Shown: piece after piece, positions 47,301 through 58,070 of the stretch
Layout: each line of letters begins with the position of its first letter
Numbering within the stretch: position 1 is the first letter of the stretch
NCBI RefSeq assembly: GCF_042453785.1
Contig: NC_091675.1
Location: 9,870,501-9,934,500 of the forward strand
Direction: 5' to 3'
Source of the DNA: Malus domestica
Lineage: Eukaryota > Streptophyta > Magnoliopsida > Rosales > Rosaceae
Length of the DNA stretch: 64,000 bases
Made by a program: the position numbers and the translations under genes
Notes under the pieces: model-generated
What the model saw: the letters and a program-made list of their open reading frames with translations, nothing else
Told to the model about the DNA's origin: nothing
The model's database searches: none

Positions 47301-50220
47301 AAATAAAACCAATTTTTATATGAATTTTGTTATTGAGTATTTGAGATTTGAGTTTTCTTCACAAATTATATTAGTCTCATAGTTTCATATTTTCTTTCAC
47401 CCGCCACTGTGACCTCCATCTACTATTTGAGGTTTGTGCATCATTATGCAAACAATTTATCATACCCTGAAAAGTGGGATACATTATGATCTTTGGATTT
47501 GTGGATTTCTTTTTATGTATTTTTATATGGTTAAAAATATACTTGTAAGTTGTCCACCAAAGGTTTCAATTATTTTTTACTTGTAAAGTATTAACTTTTG
47601 AGTGCTCTTGAAAATTGTACCGTCTTTGTAAAACATCCTATAAAGCTTGTTTACGTTAATAATTCACCTTTCTTTACCAGAAGTTAAAATTTTGGTAGAT
47701 AGGGATCTTGTAAAAACTTCTTTCATAAAAGTTAACTAAGATGATAAATGACATAAGAAATGAAAAACTGGAACAACTTTATAGAAAAAGTGCTGGGTGT
47801 ATGTTTTTAATTTAATTTTGTATGCGAATTACACAATCTTGGTGAAATATATTTGTCCCATACGATTCAAAATACTACACTTTTTGAGAGAAACTTTATC
47901 CAATACAATCAGAAGTTCGAATTCTTATTAGAAAATGTTTTTGCTTTGAGTGCTGTTTATTACATTCCAACAAAACAGAATTGGCTCATTCATATGGTAG
48001 CTAGCTTGGATTCCATGGTAAGATAGGGTCAGCTGAACAAGATTAGTTCTTAGAATCCTGAATGGGAAAATACATTTTAACCATAAGAGTGGTGCATGTC
48101 TAGACAATAGAAGCTGTGCTTTTATAAATAAAAAAAAACATGTAATATATCTAATTGATATTTGTCCTATATTCATCATTGGACAGCATATAAATCTGGA
48201 AATCGACCATTCAAGCTTTTTCTAGACAAAATTTAAGATTAATTGTACGGTGTTGACTTAGTCCAACTTAAGGTAACTTACATTCTTGTGGTTATATGCG
48301 ACACCAAACAATCAAACGCTGATGTTTCATATGTTTTTCAGCAAGAGGGCGTGGGCCAGCGACATCCAACAATAATGTCCCACGAAGTAATACCAGGCAG
48401 GGTCCTTGCATATATTGTCATCAAGCAGGGCATTCTTCAGGCGATTGCCCTTCCCAATCTTCAGGTCCTCGAAGTGTGAGGCCTCAATCTATGAATGTTC
48501 AAAGTGGTATGACTGCTAAACTTCTGTATATTTTCTTAATGAGAAGCTATTGCCTGGATTAATTGCCGAGGCATGCACAATCATTTAGGATGAGAGCAGA
48601 CTGATATAATGTTAGAGGTATTGTATTGTTGGTCGTATGGAAATGGAGTATGCTATCAAAATGAGAGTTTCATAAGGTTAGAGAGATGAATTTCGGATAG
48701 TTCTGTTTTAGAGAAACATAATCATGATACTTTTAAGAACTATTAATTTAATGTTATTAGAATTTCACTCTTGTCGTTATATGCAATGCCAAACGGTGGA
48801 ACATCAATTTTTGACATTAAGTTTCCTATGACATTCAGCAAGAGGGGGTGGACCAGCAATGTCCAACAATGTCCAACGAAGTAATACTAGGCAGGGTGCT
48901 TGCATATACTGTCATCAAACGGGTCATTCTTCAGGCGATTGTCCTTCCCAATCTTCAGGTCCGCAAAGTGCAAGGCCTCGACCTATGAATGTACAAAGTG
49001 GTATGACTGCTGAATTTTGGTTTGCATTTGTTTAATTTTTAATTAGAATATTGAATGGATTAATTCCCGAAGCATGTACAATGAGGATGAGAGGAGACAA
49101 TAATATACTGCTATTATCAGTGCTTTGGAAGTAGATCATGTATTACAATAATCGTTATGGTGGTGATAAGTACGAATTATCCCAAAAGCTTAAAGCTTAA
49201 GCCTCCAGGATTTGATATATTCTAAACAGTAAACACTATGACCATACCCTAAAATGTAGATTCATCACCTGTATGAGCATAACATGTGAAGTTAAAAAAT
49301 TTGTTCTTAAATTTGTGAGTTGTAAACATTCCAACAAAATATTTCATATTCTGGATTATTGGAACTTAATTAGTAAAGCCTGTTGTCAGATGATTATCTT
49401 GTCAAACAGTTTCTGACCTTTTGATCCCCCTTGGTTGTTCATATATCATTTATGTTCGTGCACCATTTGGTCGAACTAATGTGTTTTTGTGATGTGTTTG
49501 CAGGACAAGTATCAATCTCATGTTCTACGTGTGGTGCACCATGTGCTTTACGAACAGCTAATACAACAGCTAACAGAGGAAGAAAATTCTACTCTTGTCA
49601 ATCACAGGCGTGCAACTTTTTTGTGTATGTAAAGATAAAAAGTTGGTTTTCTTAATTAATTGCTTTTTGTTTAAGATGCCAAAGGGGACCTTGTGAATCT
49701 ATTATTTTCATTTCCCGCAAAGGTTTTTGCCCTTTTTTTCTTCAGTCTTTCTCATATAAGCATTTGATGCTTCAGTCGTTGGATTGTATCTAAATTGAAC
49801 AAAATGGGTTGTTATGCGCTAAGTAATTTTATCGAATCTTTATTTTATCGTAAATGCAACACACACCGTGCACAGATACACGTATCTGGGGGTGTTTGTG
49901 TTTATACATGTCTGTACATGCGCGTGCATGTATGTTGTTACCTTATCTAATTCCCGGTCTACGCTTCTTTCTCCTTGTGCAGATGGGAGGATAGCCTCAA
50001 CAATGATAACGGAGGAAGAGGTTTTCAGCGTGCAAATGTTAGTGCCTCAGCATCTAATCCCACTCGGAATGGTGGCAGCGGTAGAGGTGGCCGGGGTGCA
50101 GGAGATGCTGCTGGTGTGAGTTTTGTATCAGCGACTGGTGATCCCGTCTCCGGTAGAAGGTGTTTTGCTTGCGGAGATCCATCACACTTCGCAAATGTTT
50201 GCCCGAACCGTGGTAACTGA
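26384..50220 (+). CDS. TOP3A: DNA topoisomerase 3-alpha (type IA), 25 exons
   Basis: Exons: 26384-26686, 26874-27052, 27139-27211, 27476-27598, 27737-27858, 27936-28008, 28091-28207, 28789-28872, 29805-29984, 30111-30239, 31836-31910, 32750-32839, 32982-33086, 33737-33771, 34874-35003, 35974-36026, 36105-36204, 36998-37036, 44461-44539, 46653-46724, 47178-47249, 48342-48506, 48839-49000, 49504-49624, 49983-50220. The total is 972 residues (start at 26393 also possible). The Toprim domain has the Glu-Lys-Pro-Ser motif near residue 15 and Asp-Cys-Asp-Arg-Glu-Gly-Glu at 125-131. The catalytic Tyr is 343 (Ser-Tyr-Pro-Arg-Thr-Glu-Thr). The C-terminal zinc region has a Cys4 finger, two CCHC knuckles (exons 22 and 23), a GRF-type finger (exon 24) and a last CCHC knuckle. 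TOP3A works with RecQ helicase and RMI1 to dissolve recombination intermediates. It is about 45 residues longer than the Arabidopsis protein, mostly from the duplicated exon. Confidence 0.88.
26691..26713 (+). repeat. CT microsatellite in TOP3A intron 1
   Basis: CTCTCTCTCTCTCTC begins within five bases of the intron 1 donor at 26687. Confidence 0.75.
31384..31580. other. GGACC/GGGTCC-rich patch in TOP3A intron 10
   Basis: GGACC or its complement recurs irregularly (31386, 31401, 31431, 31440, 31463, 31500), with 'Asn-Leu-Gly-Pro'-like periodicity if translated. It differs from its AT-rich surroundings. Origin unknown; it may be a decayed minisatellite or inserted fragment. Confidence 0.35.
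33842..33952 (-). mobile_element. tRNA-derived SINE in TOP3A intron 14
   Basis: Read on the minus strand, it has a perfect box A (TAGCTCAAATGG, + coordinates 33930-33941) and a near-perfect box B (GGCTCGATTCC, 33886-33896), then a short body ending in a pyrimidine/A-rich tail. Imperfect 12-bp direct repeats flank it: GTTAAGAATCAG (33830-33841) and GTTGTGAATCAG (33953-33964), 10 of 12 matching. Confidence 0.7.
35143..35526. repeat. Possible MITE in TOP3A intron 15
   Basis: The left end GGCTACATTTTGCATGTGGG loosely resembles the reverse complement of the right end (GGTTGCCTTGGTATGCGGAA). The interior has many TTTCCC/GGGAAA blocks that can pair. No clear target duplication was found. Confidence 0.35.
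37545..38060 (+). pseudogene. LINE C-terminal (zf-RVT) remnant
   Basis: Across frames and several stops it reads like the zinc-finger/RVT tail of plant LINEs: an Asn-Glu-Ala-Leu-Val-Glu-Glu-Leu segment, then a '[10 protein letters not shown]' piece, then an 'Ala-Leu-Gly-Gly-Trp-Lys-Gly' type end. It is strongly decayed. No reverse transcriptase accompanies it. Confidence 0.5.
38386..40077 (+). pseudogene. RTE-type LINE reverse transcriptase, 5'-truncated
   Basis: One frame stays open from about 38386 to 40077 (about 560 codons). All reverse transcriptase blocks are visible: the early Lys-Ala-Val-Gly-Pro-Asp-Asp block, motif A ([10 protein letters not shown]), motif B (Leu-His-Gln-Gly-Ser-Ser-Leu-Ser-Pro) and motif C (Phe-Ala-Asp-Asp). 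The C-terminal RTE region with the Gly-Arg-Gly-Arg-Pro-Arg-Lys stretch follows. The N-terminal endonuclease is missing, which is typical of 5'-truncated LINE copies. The 3' end is cut at about 40066-40076, where the reading runs into LTR-element sequence. The open frame suggests it is young. It lies in TOP3A intron 18 on the same strand. Confidence 0.85.
40338..41012 (-). CDS. Antisense ORF of the LTR element, conserved coiled-coil protein (copy B)
   Basis: 224 codons, ATG at 41012-41010 and stop at 40338, the same length as copy A at 9863-10537. Residues 32-147 are identical between copies. The N-terminal 31 residues and the Pro/Ser-rich tail carry the replacements (for example Gly to Val near residue 14, Lys to Gln near 151). 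It is intact although the rest of its element is a fragment inside the TOP3A intron, opposite in strand to TOP3A. If transcribed it would be antisense to the intron. No enzyme motif is recognised. Confidence 0.65.
   Translation of the reverse strand: MSGPSDRRFDLNLVEEAAPPSPDNIWRPSFVSPTGPLTVGDSVMKNDMTAAVVARNLLTPKDNRLLSKRSDELAVKDSLALSVQCAGSVSNMAQRLFARTRQVESLAAEVMSLKQEIRGLKHENKQLHRLAHDYATNMKRKLDQMKETDGQVLLDHQRFVGLFQRHLLPSSSGAVPRNEAPNNQPLMPPPSRVLSSTEVPNDPPPVPSLSGALPTAETSPKQPL
41153..41395 (+). repeat. Diverged 65-bp-type tandem repeat (copy B)
   Basis: AAATCGAAGAGGC recurs about every 65 bp from 41177 on, with a partial unit before it. This is the counterpart of the array at 10676-10900. Confidence 0.75.
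41709..42144 (+). repeat. 218-bp tandem duplication in copy B
   Basis: GGGTAAAGGAACAGTACCA starts at 41709 and again at 41927. The copies continue through the same 'GGCAAGGTAGACTAG' and 'CGAATCTCGAGAGCCAGA' landmarks. The full element has only one copy of this segment. Confidence 0.8.
43773..44393 (+). pseudogene. RTE-type LINE 3' end with TTG-repeat tail
   Basis: Repeats the last part of the RTE at 39495-40076 (the same Leu-Gly-Ser-Ile-Leu-Gln, Tyr-Gly-Thr-Glu-Cys-Trp and Gly-Arg-Gly-Arg-Pro-Arg-Lys landmarks), with substitutions and an in-frame TGA near 44143. It continues past the point where the first copy stops, through GGGAAAAGGCTTTG, into a TTG-type simple repeat at 44371-44393. That is the normal RTE 3' tail. 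Confidence 0.8.
44540..46652 (+). other. TOP3A intron 19
   Basis: Contains purine-rich and pyrimidine-rich blocks at 45100-45560 that look like inverted relatives of each other (GGGAGAGATG-type versus CCTCATCCCACC-type), and a MITE at 45771-46044. No coding sequence of the gene is missing around it. Confidence 0.6.
45771..46044. mobile_element. Tourist-like MITE, copy 1 (TOP3A intron 19)
   Basis: Ends GGTATCGTTTGGT and, reverse-complemented, GGTACCGTTTGGT. Flanked by AAA on both sides (45768-45770, 46045-46047). The interior is rich in GGGACGGAACGG. The GG-N4-GTTTGG ends and a 3-bp duplication fit Tourist/PIF-type MITEs. A relative lies at 51147-51356. Confidence 0.65.
48342..49000 (+). repeat. 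TOP3A: Tandemly duplicated zinc-knuckle exons of TOP3A (exons 22 and 23)
   Basis: Exon 22 (48342-48506, 165 nt) and exon 23 (48839-49000, 162 nt) are near-copies, each encoding one CCHC knuckle (Cys-Ile-Tyr-Cys-His-Gln-x-Gly-His-Ser-Ser-Gly-Asp-Cys). The start-to-start offset is 497 bp. Flanking intron text is also shared (TTATATGC before, GTATGACTGCT and GGATTAATT after), so the unit is a genomic duplication. Both exons are phase 1-1, so either could be skipped without a frameshift. Confidence 0.85.
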
Positions 50221-51146
50221 TGCACCTCCACCTCGTAGATTACATCTCTAGTGACTACTTTTGTGCTTAAAGATTGATGTCACTGTTCAGCGTAGATATA
50301 TCAGGTTAGGTACCTAGTGTTCTACAGTGATGTTGATTTGAAAGGATAATTTTCTAATGAAAATCAAAAGATTATCTTCATTGCCGTCACGCCCATTATT
50401 TAAATCATCCCAAATCAACAATGGCTTGCAATTACATACGCTTATCCATAAAATAAAACTTTAGTGCCAATAAAATAGTTAAAATGACTGCTTATACTCG
50501 TAAAGAATGTGAAAGTGGCTTGTGAAAATGAACAAAGCTCACAAAATTGTGAAGGAATTTCTCGTCAAAATATTTTGTGCTCAATTTACGAATGTTTGTG
50601 CTAAGATCGAAATTGTTCATATTATAAATCACTTTGTAAGATCATTTTTGTAAAAAAAAAAAATCAATTAAAACTAAGGTCGTTTAGTTAATCAATTGTA
50701 AAAGTAGATAAACAGTTCGTCATATTTTTACTAATTTCGATCATTTGTTTTTATACAGTTTGATGAATAAAATTTTATTCACTTTTTACAGAGATAATTT
50801 GTACATAGTAATTTATATTATGAACCCGTTAATCTACATTTTTAATCCATCTTTGCAGTCTGCTAGAAATTTCACTTTGGTTTCATAGCTTTTGAGTATT
50901 ACTAGACCCACCTCATTGTTTTATTTCCCCACTCACCTTATAATTTGACCCACTGTAAAAAGTTAAAAAATTGAAATGTTATTTCTTCACCCCCTGTTAT
51001 TCCTAAAATATCTTCTAATTTATATCTAAACTCATTTTATTTTAATTTATCAGAATGTCGTCACCACAGCCGCACCACCCCCTCAAAACGTCACCCACCC
51101 CCGTCAACAACCAAACATTTGACACTTTCTTGGTGGCATCTTCTTT
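50221..51146. other. TOP3A 3' UTR and intergenic DNA
   Basis: An AATAAAA-type signal lies near 50451. The rest is AT-rich, with no gene seen. Confidence 0.5.
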
Positions 51147-51356
51147 GGTATCGTTTGGTATGCATCGGTTGGTATGCAGATGGAACGGAGAGAGAGCAAA
51201 GATTCAATCGGATGGAAATTAGGAGGAAGAAGGAGACAGGGAGGTTATAATTTTATGTTCCACGGATGTGGGACGAATCGTTGGTGAAACGAAAATTCAT
51301 CCAAAACTCACCCCGTCCCACTCCGTTTCGTCTCGTCCCACGTACCAAACGGTACC
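51147..51356. mobile_element. Tourist-like MITE, copy 2
   Basis: Starts GGTATCGTTTGGT and ends ACCAAACGGTACC, with TTT on both sides (51144-51146, 51357-51359). Shares the interior phrase 'GGTTATAATTTT-TGTTCCACGGATGTGG' with the copy at 45771 but is 64 bp shorter. Confidence 0.65.
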
Positions 51357-51359
51357 TTT

Positions 51360-53320
51360 GGGAACAGAGAAAAACAGGAGGGAAGTAGAGAGAGAAACGG
51401 GAAGGGAGGAAGAGAGAGAAGCATGAGGGAGGGAGAGGGCGAAGATCCCCTCTCTTTGTCAGTGGTTGAAATGCAATTTTGATGGAACATAGGTGGACAT
51501 CAGTGGGGTGGGGGTTGGGTTATGGAGTGGTGGTGGTTGATGAGGAGGGAGATTTTTAGTTTTCCCAGTTTGGGAGAGAGATGGAGAGATGGTGGTGGGG
51601 AGAGTGAGAAACGGGGTGGGAACAGGGGAAATGGTAGTGGGGTTTTTTTTATTGTTTTTTTTTTTTATCTATAGTAACATTAATTATAATAAAATAAATA
51701 AGGATTTAAAAGTTTTTTTATAAAAGGATAAACATCGCATTAACATTTTTATTAAAATATGGGTGAAAAGATAGGACAATATGATAGGTTTATCACCACT
51801 CTAACTTTTTGGGATGGATTTCGTACACGCAGTTTCATTACGTTACCAGCATTAGATGAACATGTCAAATTCGTTGAAATTCCTCCAAACGTAGGTTGTC
51901 AAAAGAGAAGACGTACTGTTACCATACAACACATGGTATTGGAAAGACAAACTTAATTTAACACGTAATATACCATCTCGTATGCAAAATCTCTCGATTT
52001 AAAAAGAGAATCTAATGGTATGCATTAATTAACTTGTCTCCGTTACCAAACAACCAAACGTCCTGCCACCAATACTACACATGTTTGCACACAGACACAG
52101 CTTTAACCTAAATAAATCAAAACCTGTTCCTTGCCTTGTGATCTGTGGCGTCATTTGATTTTTTATTTGTTTATTTATTTATGTTTTTGTTTGTACTTTG
52201 AATAGTTTTAACTTTAATGTCCCATTGACTCCATTCTTGTTGTCACAACGATTGACGCCACTTTTGTCCTGGTATTGTGAATGGTGAGTGGTTGAGTTCT
52301 GGATTGTCTGCCATCTCCCATTCCATTCCCTTCACATTTTTTTTATTTTTATGGTTACAGTTAAGTCACGTCAATATTTTATATTAAATTTTTTTTATAA
52401 AAATAATAAGATAAAAAGTGATGGGAATATAAAATGTTGACGTGGCTTAACCGTGACCATAGAAATAGGAGGGGATGAGAAAAGTATGAGATGGGAATGA
52501 CAGACAATCCAAGTCCGAATGGTTGGCCGAATAATTGTAGGAAATTACTCAAACCCGTGCTTGACAAAATCACGATTTTTTACCTACTTTAATGAAATGA
52601 CAAAACATTCATGATACTGTTCACTTTTAACGAAAATGATATTTTTACTTTAAAAAATCATTCATGTTATTATTTACGCACCAAAGTGTGTGAATATATA
52701 TATATATATATATTTTTATAAATAAAATAAGAGTTTAAAAAAGTGAGAGAACGTGGGAGTGGGGAGAGAAAGGAAAGTGGTTTATATTTTATTTTTTAAT
52801 TAGAGGTATGTTAGAATCACATATAACTAAGGCTTTAAAATAATAAAATTTTTGTTGTATGAAATTACATTATTGCTCATGTTTTATTTATGTTCATTTT
52901 TAATTAGAGAGTTATAATGATAATTTTATAAAATTTTGGTTGACATAAATGTTCTATTAATATGTAGTTTATATATATATAATCCTTTTTTACCTTAGAG
53001 ATACATAATGGGTTGGCTCGACCCAAACTTAAAACGATCACAATCAATTAAAAGTTATTTTGTTGGTTTTATTATTATGGCACGTAATAGTGTTTTTATA
53101 TTTATATGTATTTAATACAATTATCATCGAATGATGAGATATAATTTATGTGAAATATATGTAGTACAATCACCATTTAATCATTATGATGGAGATTGTA
53201 TTAAATACATAAAATATGGTACCAAATGTAGAAATTCAAACCAAAAAGTAAAATTAGATATCTCTTGTTAATTTGGAGTAAATATGGATGTTAGCAACAC
53301 ACATATATGTTTCGTTTAGA
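51360..53320. other. Intergenic DNA between TOP3A and the kinase gene
   Basis: Purine-rich at 51360-51640, then AT-rich. Includes a dispersed-repeat fragment at 52575-52680 (see 15950-16100) and an AT run at 52697-52713. No gene recognised. Confidence 0.5.
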
Positions 53321-53321
53321 A

Positions 53322-53790
53322 GTGCACTCAAAATGACTGAAAGTGTTTATGGTAAAATTGATTTTGGATTCCAAAACTATTTAAGTGGTTTTTTGGAAAT
53401 AGCACCAGATACGTGCTTCTTGAAAAAACTACTTAAAGTGTTTTTCTATGATATATTTTAGATGTTTATTAAAAAATAGTTGCAAAAATATTTTCACAAA
53501 AATCGCTATTAATTATTTAAAAGCACTTCAATCAAGCTTTAAACGCAAAAAGAATAACTCGTTTGGACATGCTTTTAAAATGACTAAAAACGCTTTTAGA
53601 AAAAATATTTTTGGATTCCAAAAGCATTTAAAGTGATTTCTGCAAAAAACACCAATTATGTGATTCTTCCAGGAAGCACTTTAAGTTTTTTTCCAATATT
53701 TACTTATATTTTTACTAAGAATTAATTCTAAAAACATGTTCATTAAAAATATTTTCAATCATTTTAAAATACATCCAAATAAGCTATAAA
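53322..53790. repeat. Dimeric dispersed repeat (two units of about 247 bp)
   Basis: AAATGACTGA at 53331 and AAATGACTAA at 53578 start two related units sharing 'TTTTGGATTCCAAAA' and 'GTGCTTCTTGAA/GTGATTCTTCCA' phrases. The arrangement is head to tail. It looks like a MITE dimer; ends not resolved. Confidence 0.5.
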
Positions 53791-54433
53791 ATGTTAGAGA
53801 AAGACCAAGATAATAACTTCTGGAAGACGAGATTCGTTTGTAGATAGCACATGGGTTTGTGCGCACATGATAATAGCTTGTGAGCATTGTACATTCTTTG
53901 GCCAAAATTTTTTCCTACATATAAACAATACTAATTAAGGTTTTCAATTAGTAGAGATTATTTATTTCCCTTTTTATGATGGGATTCCAGCACTCATACT
54001 ATTTTAATTTATTTTTTTACTTTTTTTTTTCAGAAGAAAGGAAGAAGGAGAAATTCTGTCCGAAAAAGATAAAAGATAAAAGAGAAAATAAAAAAAGAAA
54101 AAAGAAATTATGTTCCCTTAATTCTTGCGGTTAATTAATTGCAAGACCGAAATGGCCGGACACTCATCTCGTGGGCATAAGATTTCCCACCCTGTCTCCG
54201 ACCCCACCCATTCTCCATTCTCCATTCTCCATTCTTCAACAACAACCGACCACGATTCGATTTCTCAATTCGCAATTGGCAGTTCGTAATTCCATCTGAA
54301 TTTCCATTGGATTTTGGATTCGTTTCTTTCACTTGAATCATCTTCCTACCTACACATCGGCATCTCAAGAATATAACTGATTTTTGTCTGACAACTGGCA
54401 AGTGGGACACAATCGACGTCGGAGGCAGATGAG
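53791..54433. other. Promoter and leader of the USP-kinase gene
   Basis: AT-rich to about 54120. The likely leader follows, with a CCATTCTCCATTCTCCATTC triplication at 54209-54236. No other gene. Confidence 0.45.
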
Positions 54434-57400
54434 ATGAAGTTGTTGAGTGGAACAGACGGTGCAGGCGGTGGTGGTGGGGGGAAGACGGTGGTGGTGGGAG
54501 TGAAGTTAGACTCACACAGCAAGGAACTGCTGACGTGGGCACTCGTTAAAGTGGCGGAGACTGGTGACAATGTCGTTGCCATTCATGTTCTTGAGGACCA
54601 CCTTCTCGCCAGCTCTGGTCTGTGCTCTAATTCTCTCTGTGGATTTTGATTTTCTTTCGTGATTGGATTTGGGTTTTTGGGGTTTTTGTTGAATTTGGGT
54701 TTTTGGGTTTTTGTTGAATTTGGTTTGTGTTGCAGATGGGACTTCGTCATTGCTCTCACTCGTGAAGACATTCGACTCTGTGCTCTCTGCCTATGAAGGT
54801 TTCTGCAACTTGAAGCAGGTTCCCATTTCACACTGCGATTCTCTCTATCTTCTTATTCTAATTGTTTCGTTTGGAGGCTGAGACTGCACTTCAATTGTGA
54901 ACAGGTTGATCTGAAGCTTAAGGTCTGTAGAGGTGGTTCGGTCCGAAAGCTGCTCGTTCGGGAAGCAAAGGCATTTCATGCGGCTACTACCATTGTTGGA
55001 ACATCTAAAACCCACCACAGAATTGGATCATCATCGACTTCCGTTGCCAAGTACTGTGCGAGAAAATTGTCAAAAAATTTCTCTGTTTTCGCTGTTGATA
55101 ATGGCAAAATTGTGTTCAAGAGGGTCGGAACTGATAGGACTGCAGATCAATTTCAAGGTTTTTGTAACTTTCTTCTTCTGGATTTTGTTGATTTTAGTCT
55201 GGTGCTGCCTAGAGGTTGTTTTTTTTGTTAATTGCGGTGTAAATTTGGTTTTGATTCAAGTAATTGGCTTAACTATTTTGCTTATTTCCCATGTCGTTGA
55301 ACAGGTAATGGTCAGAACCGGAGCTATGTTCATACTAGCTTGGTTGGTGAGTCACTGAGCAAGAATGCAAAAGCACCTAATGATTCTGAACTAAATCAAT
55401 GTCGACATTTCGTAAGAAAATCCTGTTCCAAGTGTGGGAAGAAAACCCTTCAGATAAATTGTGAGACTTGTGTTGGAGATCCAGTTTTGCTGGACAATTC
55501 TGGGACTAAATTGGCAGATGAGTTGCCAGCGGAAGGTGTTGAAGACAATTCATTGGCTTTGGTACCAATCCAAAGACTAGACCTCGCTTCAAACTCTTTC
55601 AAGCTTCAAGATTCACAGTGTTTGAAACCTGGTTGGTCGCTTATACGTCAGGCCTTTTTGCCAAAGCGGCAACACGTGGAGAAATCTGAGAAAAAGACAT
55701 CTGTTTTTCGATGGGTCCTGAGACCATTGAGCTGGCATACTTCCTCTGTAATCTATCCTGATCAGAAACAGAATAATTCTTGCCATGGTGAAGATTCTTC
55801 TTCCGTGCTGGATGGAATAAGTGGAGCAATTGTGCCGTTTGAGCCGGATGCAATCTACTCTCCTCTATTCCCTAACCATGGCAATGACCCCCTTCCTGAA
55901 GAATTTGTGGATTCATGTAAGAAATTCTCATCCAGTTGTAGATTGTTTAGCTACGAGGAGCTTTTGTCAGCAACATCCAACTTCATTCCTGGTTTGTTTC
56001 CTTTCCCTAATTTTATGATCCTGGTTTTAAGTGTACTTCAAGCGGGATGTTATTCTCACAAATTTTAAATCGCATGTTTCAGAGAACATGGTTGGTAAAG
56101 GTGGCAGTAGTTATGTTTATAGAGGGTGTCTTTTAGATGGAAAGGAGTGGGCAGTGAAAATCCTGAAGCCATCGGGAGATATATTAAAAGAGTTTGTTCA
56201 TGAGATTGAGATAATCAAATCTTTAAACCACAAGAACATAATCTCCCTAGTTGGATTTTGTTTCGAGGAGAACCATTTACTTTTGGTCTATGATTTTATT
56301 TCAAGAGGAAGCTTAGAAGAGAACCTCCATGGTAAATAATTGTTCAAGGTCTATCTCTTTAGTATTGACAAATGTTTTGCTTCTCTGTTTTCAATTTTCT
56401 TTACTCATCAAGCACAATTTTCTGATCAAGGTAATAAGAAGGATGCAAATGCATTTGGTTGGAAGCAGAGATATAATGTGGCGATAGGTGTGGCGGAGGC
56501 ACTTGATTATCTACACAATGGTTGTGAAGAACCTGTAATCCACAGGGATGTGAAGTCTTCCAATATCCTTCTTTCCGATGATTTCGAGCCGCAGGTTCTG
56601 TGCTGTAACCTTAGTATTTCTTGTTAATCAGTTGAAGCTTCCTCTGCTGATCAACTTTTATATTGGTTCTTCAGCTCTCAGATTTTGGACTTGCTTGTTC
56701 GGCATCAGTGTCAACCGATATTAGCTGCACTGATGTGGCAGGAACATTTGGGTGAGTAGTGGTCTTTTAGTATATAGTTTCACCATTTGGTATTCTTGCT
56801 AACACTCTTCCTTACTGTGACAGTTACTTGGCTCCAGAATACTTCATGCATGGCAAAGTGAGTGATAAAATTGATGTCTATGCATTTGGAGTCGTAGTCC
56901 TTGAGATTCTTTCTGGGAGAAAACCAATCTTCAGTAAGGACCCTAAGGGCCAGGAAAGTCTGGTGATGTGGGTAAGTTCTCACCTCTGTGCAAACTTGGG
57001 ACATGGAAATATTTGTGTGTGTAGTCTTCTAATATTTTAGTCGTTTCGGATATGTAAGATTAAATGGAATGGTATATTTCTTTCTAGAAAGAAAGTGGAT
57101 TTATTGTTTCGGAGTCCAGCAAATGTTTGTTTACAATCAAGTGTGTTGTGGTTCTGTAAAATAGAACTTGAATGAATTTAATTCCAGGCAAAGCCAATTT
57201 TGAAGAGCGGGAACGTCGCCCAACTGCTAGATCCAAGCCTGGGTATTGCCTATGACCATGATCAAATTGAGAGAATGATTTTGGCTGCTAACCTTTGTAT
57301 TAGACATGCACCTGGCCTTCGGCCTAATATCAGCGTAGTAAGTTTTGTACTTTTTTCTTTCGTTTTCAACTTTGAATTTTATTTGGTTTTTAATTTATCT

Positions 57401-57678
57401 GCAAATTTATTTAATTGGTGGTGATTTGCATTTTTTACCAGGTTTTGAAGCTTCTGCAAGGAGATGAAGAAGTGACAAGGTGGGCAAGACAAGTGAGTGT
57501 ATCAGAAGAAGATGAAGCCGTGGATGGAGAAGCACCATCTTGTAACATTCAATCCCATCTTAACCTTGCACTGCGAGATTTGGAAGATGATTCCGTTTCT
57601 GTTAGCAGTGGCGAGCAAAGCATCGCTTTAGAGGATTACTTGCAAGGCAGATGGAGCCGCTCATCAAGCTTTAACTAG
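54434..57678 (+). CDS. Receptor-like cytoplasmic kinase with N-terminal universal stress protein domain
   Basis: Ten exons: 54434-54617, 54736-54818, 54905-55157, 55305-55991, 56083-56331, 56431-56594, 56675-56751, 56824-56971, 57188-57337, 57442-57678. They give 743 residues in one frame. A Gly run follows the start, then a USP/adenine-nucleotide alpha-hydrolase-like domain (about 17-160). A Cys- and Ser-rich linker (about 175-385) precedes the kinase domain from about 403. Kinase landmarks: glycine loop Gly-Lys-Gly-Gly-Ser-Ser-Tyr-Val, ATP-binding Lys 428, His-Arg-Asp with catalytic Asp 525, Asp-Phe-Gly at 543 and Ala-Pro-Glu. All key residues are present, so an active RD Ser/Thr kinase is expected. 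No signal peptide or membrane segment, so it should act in the cytosol or at the membrane face. The substrate is unknown. The exon 6 acceptor (CAAG) is the weakest splice call. Confidence 0.87.
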
Positions 57679-58062
57679 CCGCGTTTTTGGACACGCATTG
57701 TACTGTCTCAGTAGGTTCTGTTGTAAATTCCTTTGGTGATTGTCCATCCAAAGTCAGTGCCTACTGGTTGAGTCACTTGAACTAGGTCCTGGAAGAGAGG
57801 TTGTTTGCAAGATTCGAGTCCTGACTTCCTCCTTGACCTGGTAGTTGTTGTATGGCAGTCTGACCGTCCCTCGAGTCCTCCGAGTCTCTCTGTTATACTT
57901 CTCGAGGCGAATGACGAGAGAAAATATGGCACGAGACTCAGAACATCGCATAATAACCGCAGTTATCCATATGGTGTATATTAACTTTGGAACTTTATGA
58001 ACTTTTCCTCACAGTACTTGTAATGGTAATGCTCTGAACAATTAACATCCTTGAGGATTGTG
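57679..58062. other. Kinase 3' UTR and intergenic DNA
   Basis: No gene or repeat recognised. The short ORFs on the minus strand show no domain. Confidence 0.5.
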
Positions 58063-58070
58063 GCCGGAAG

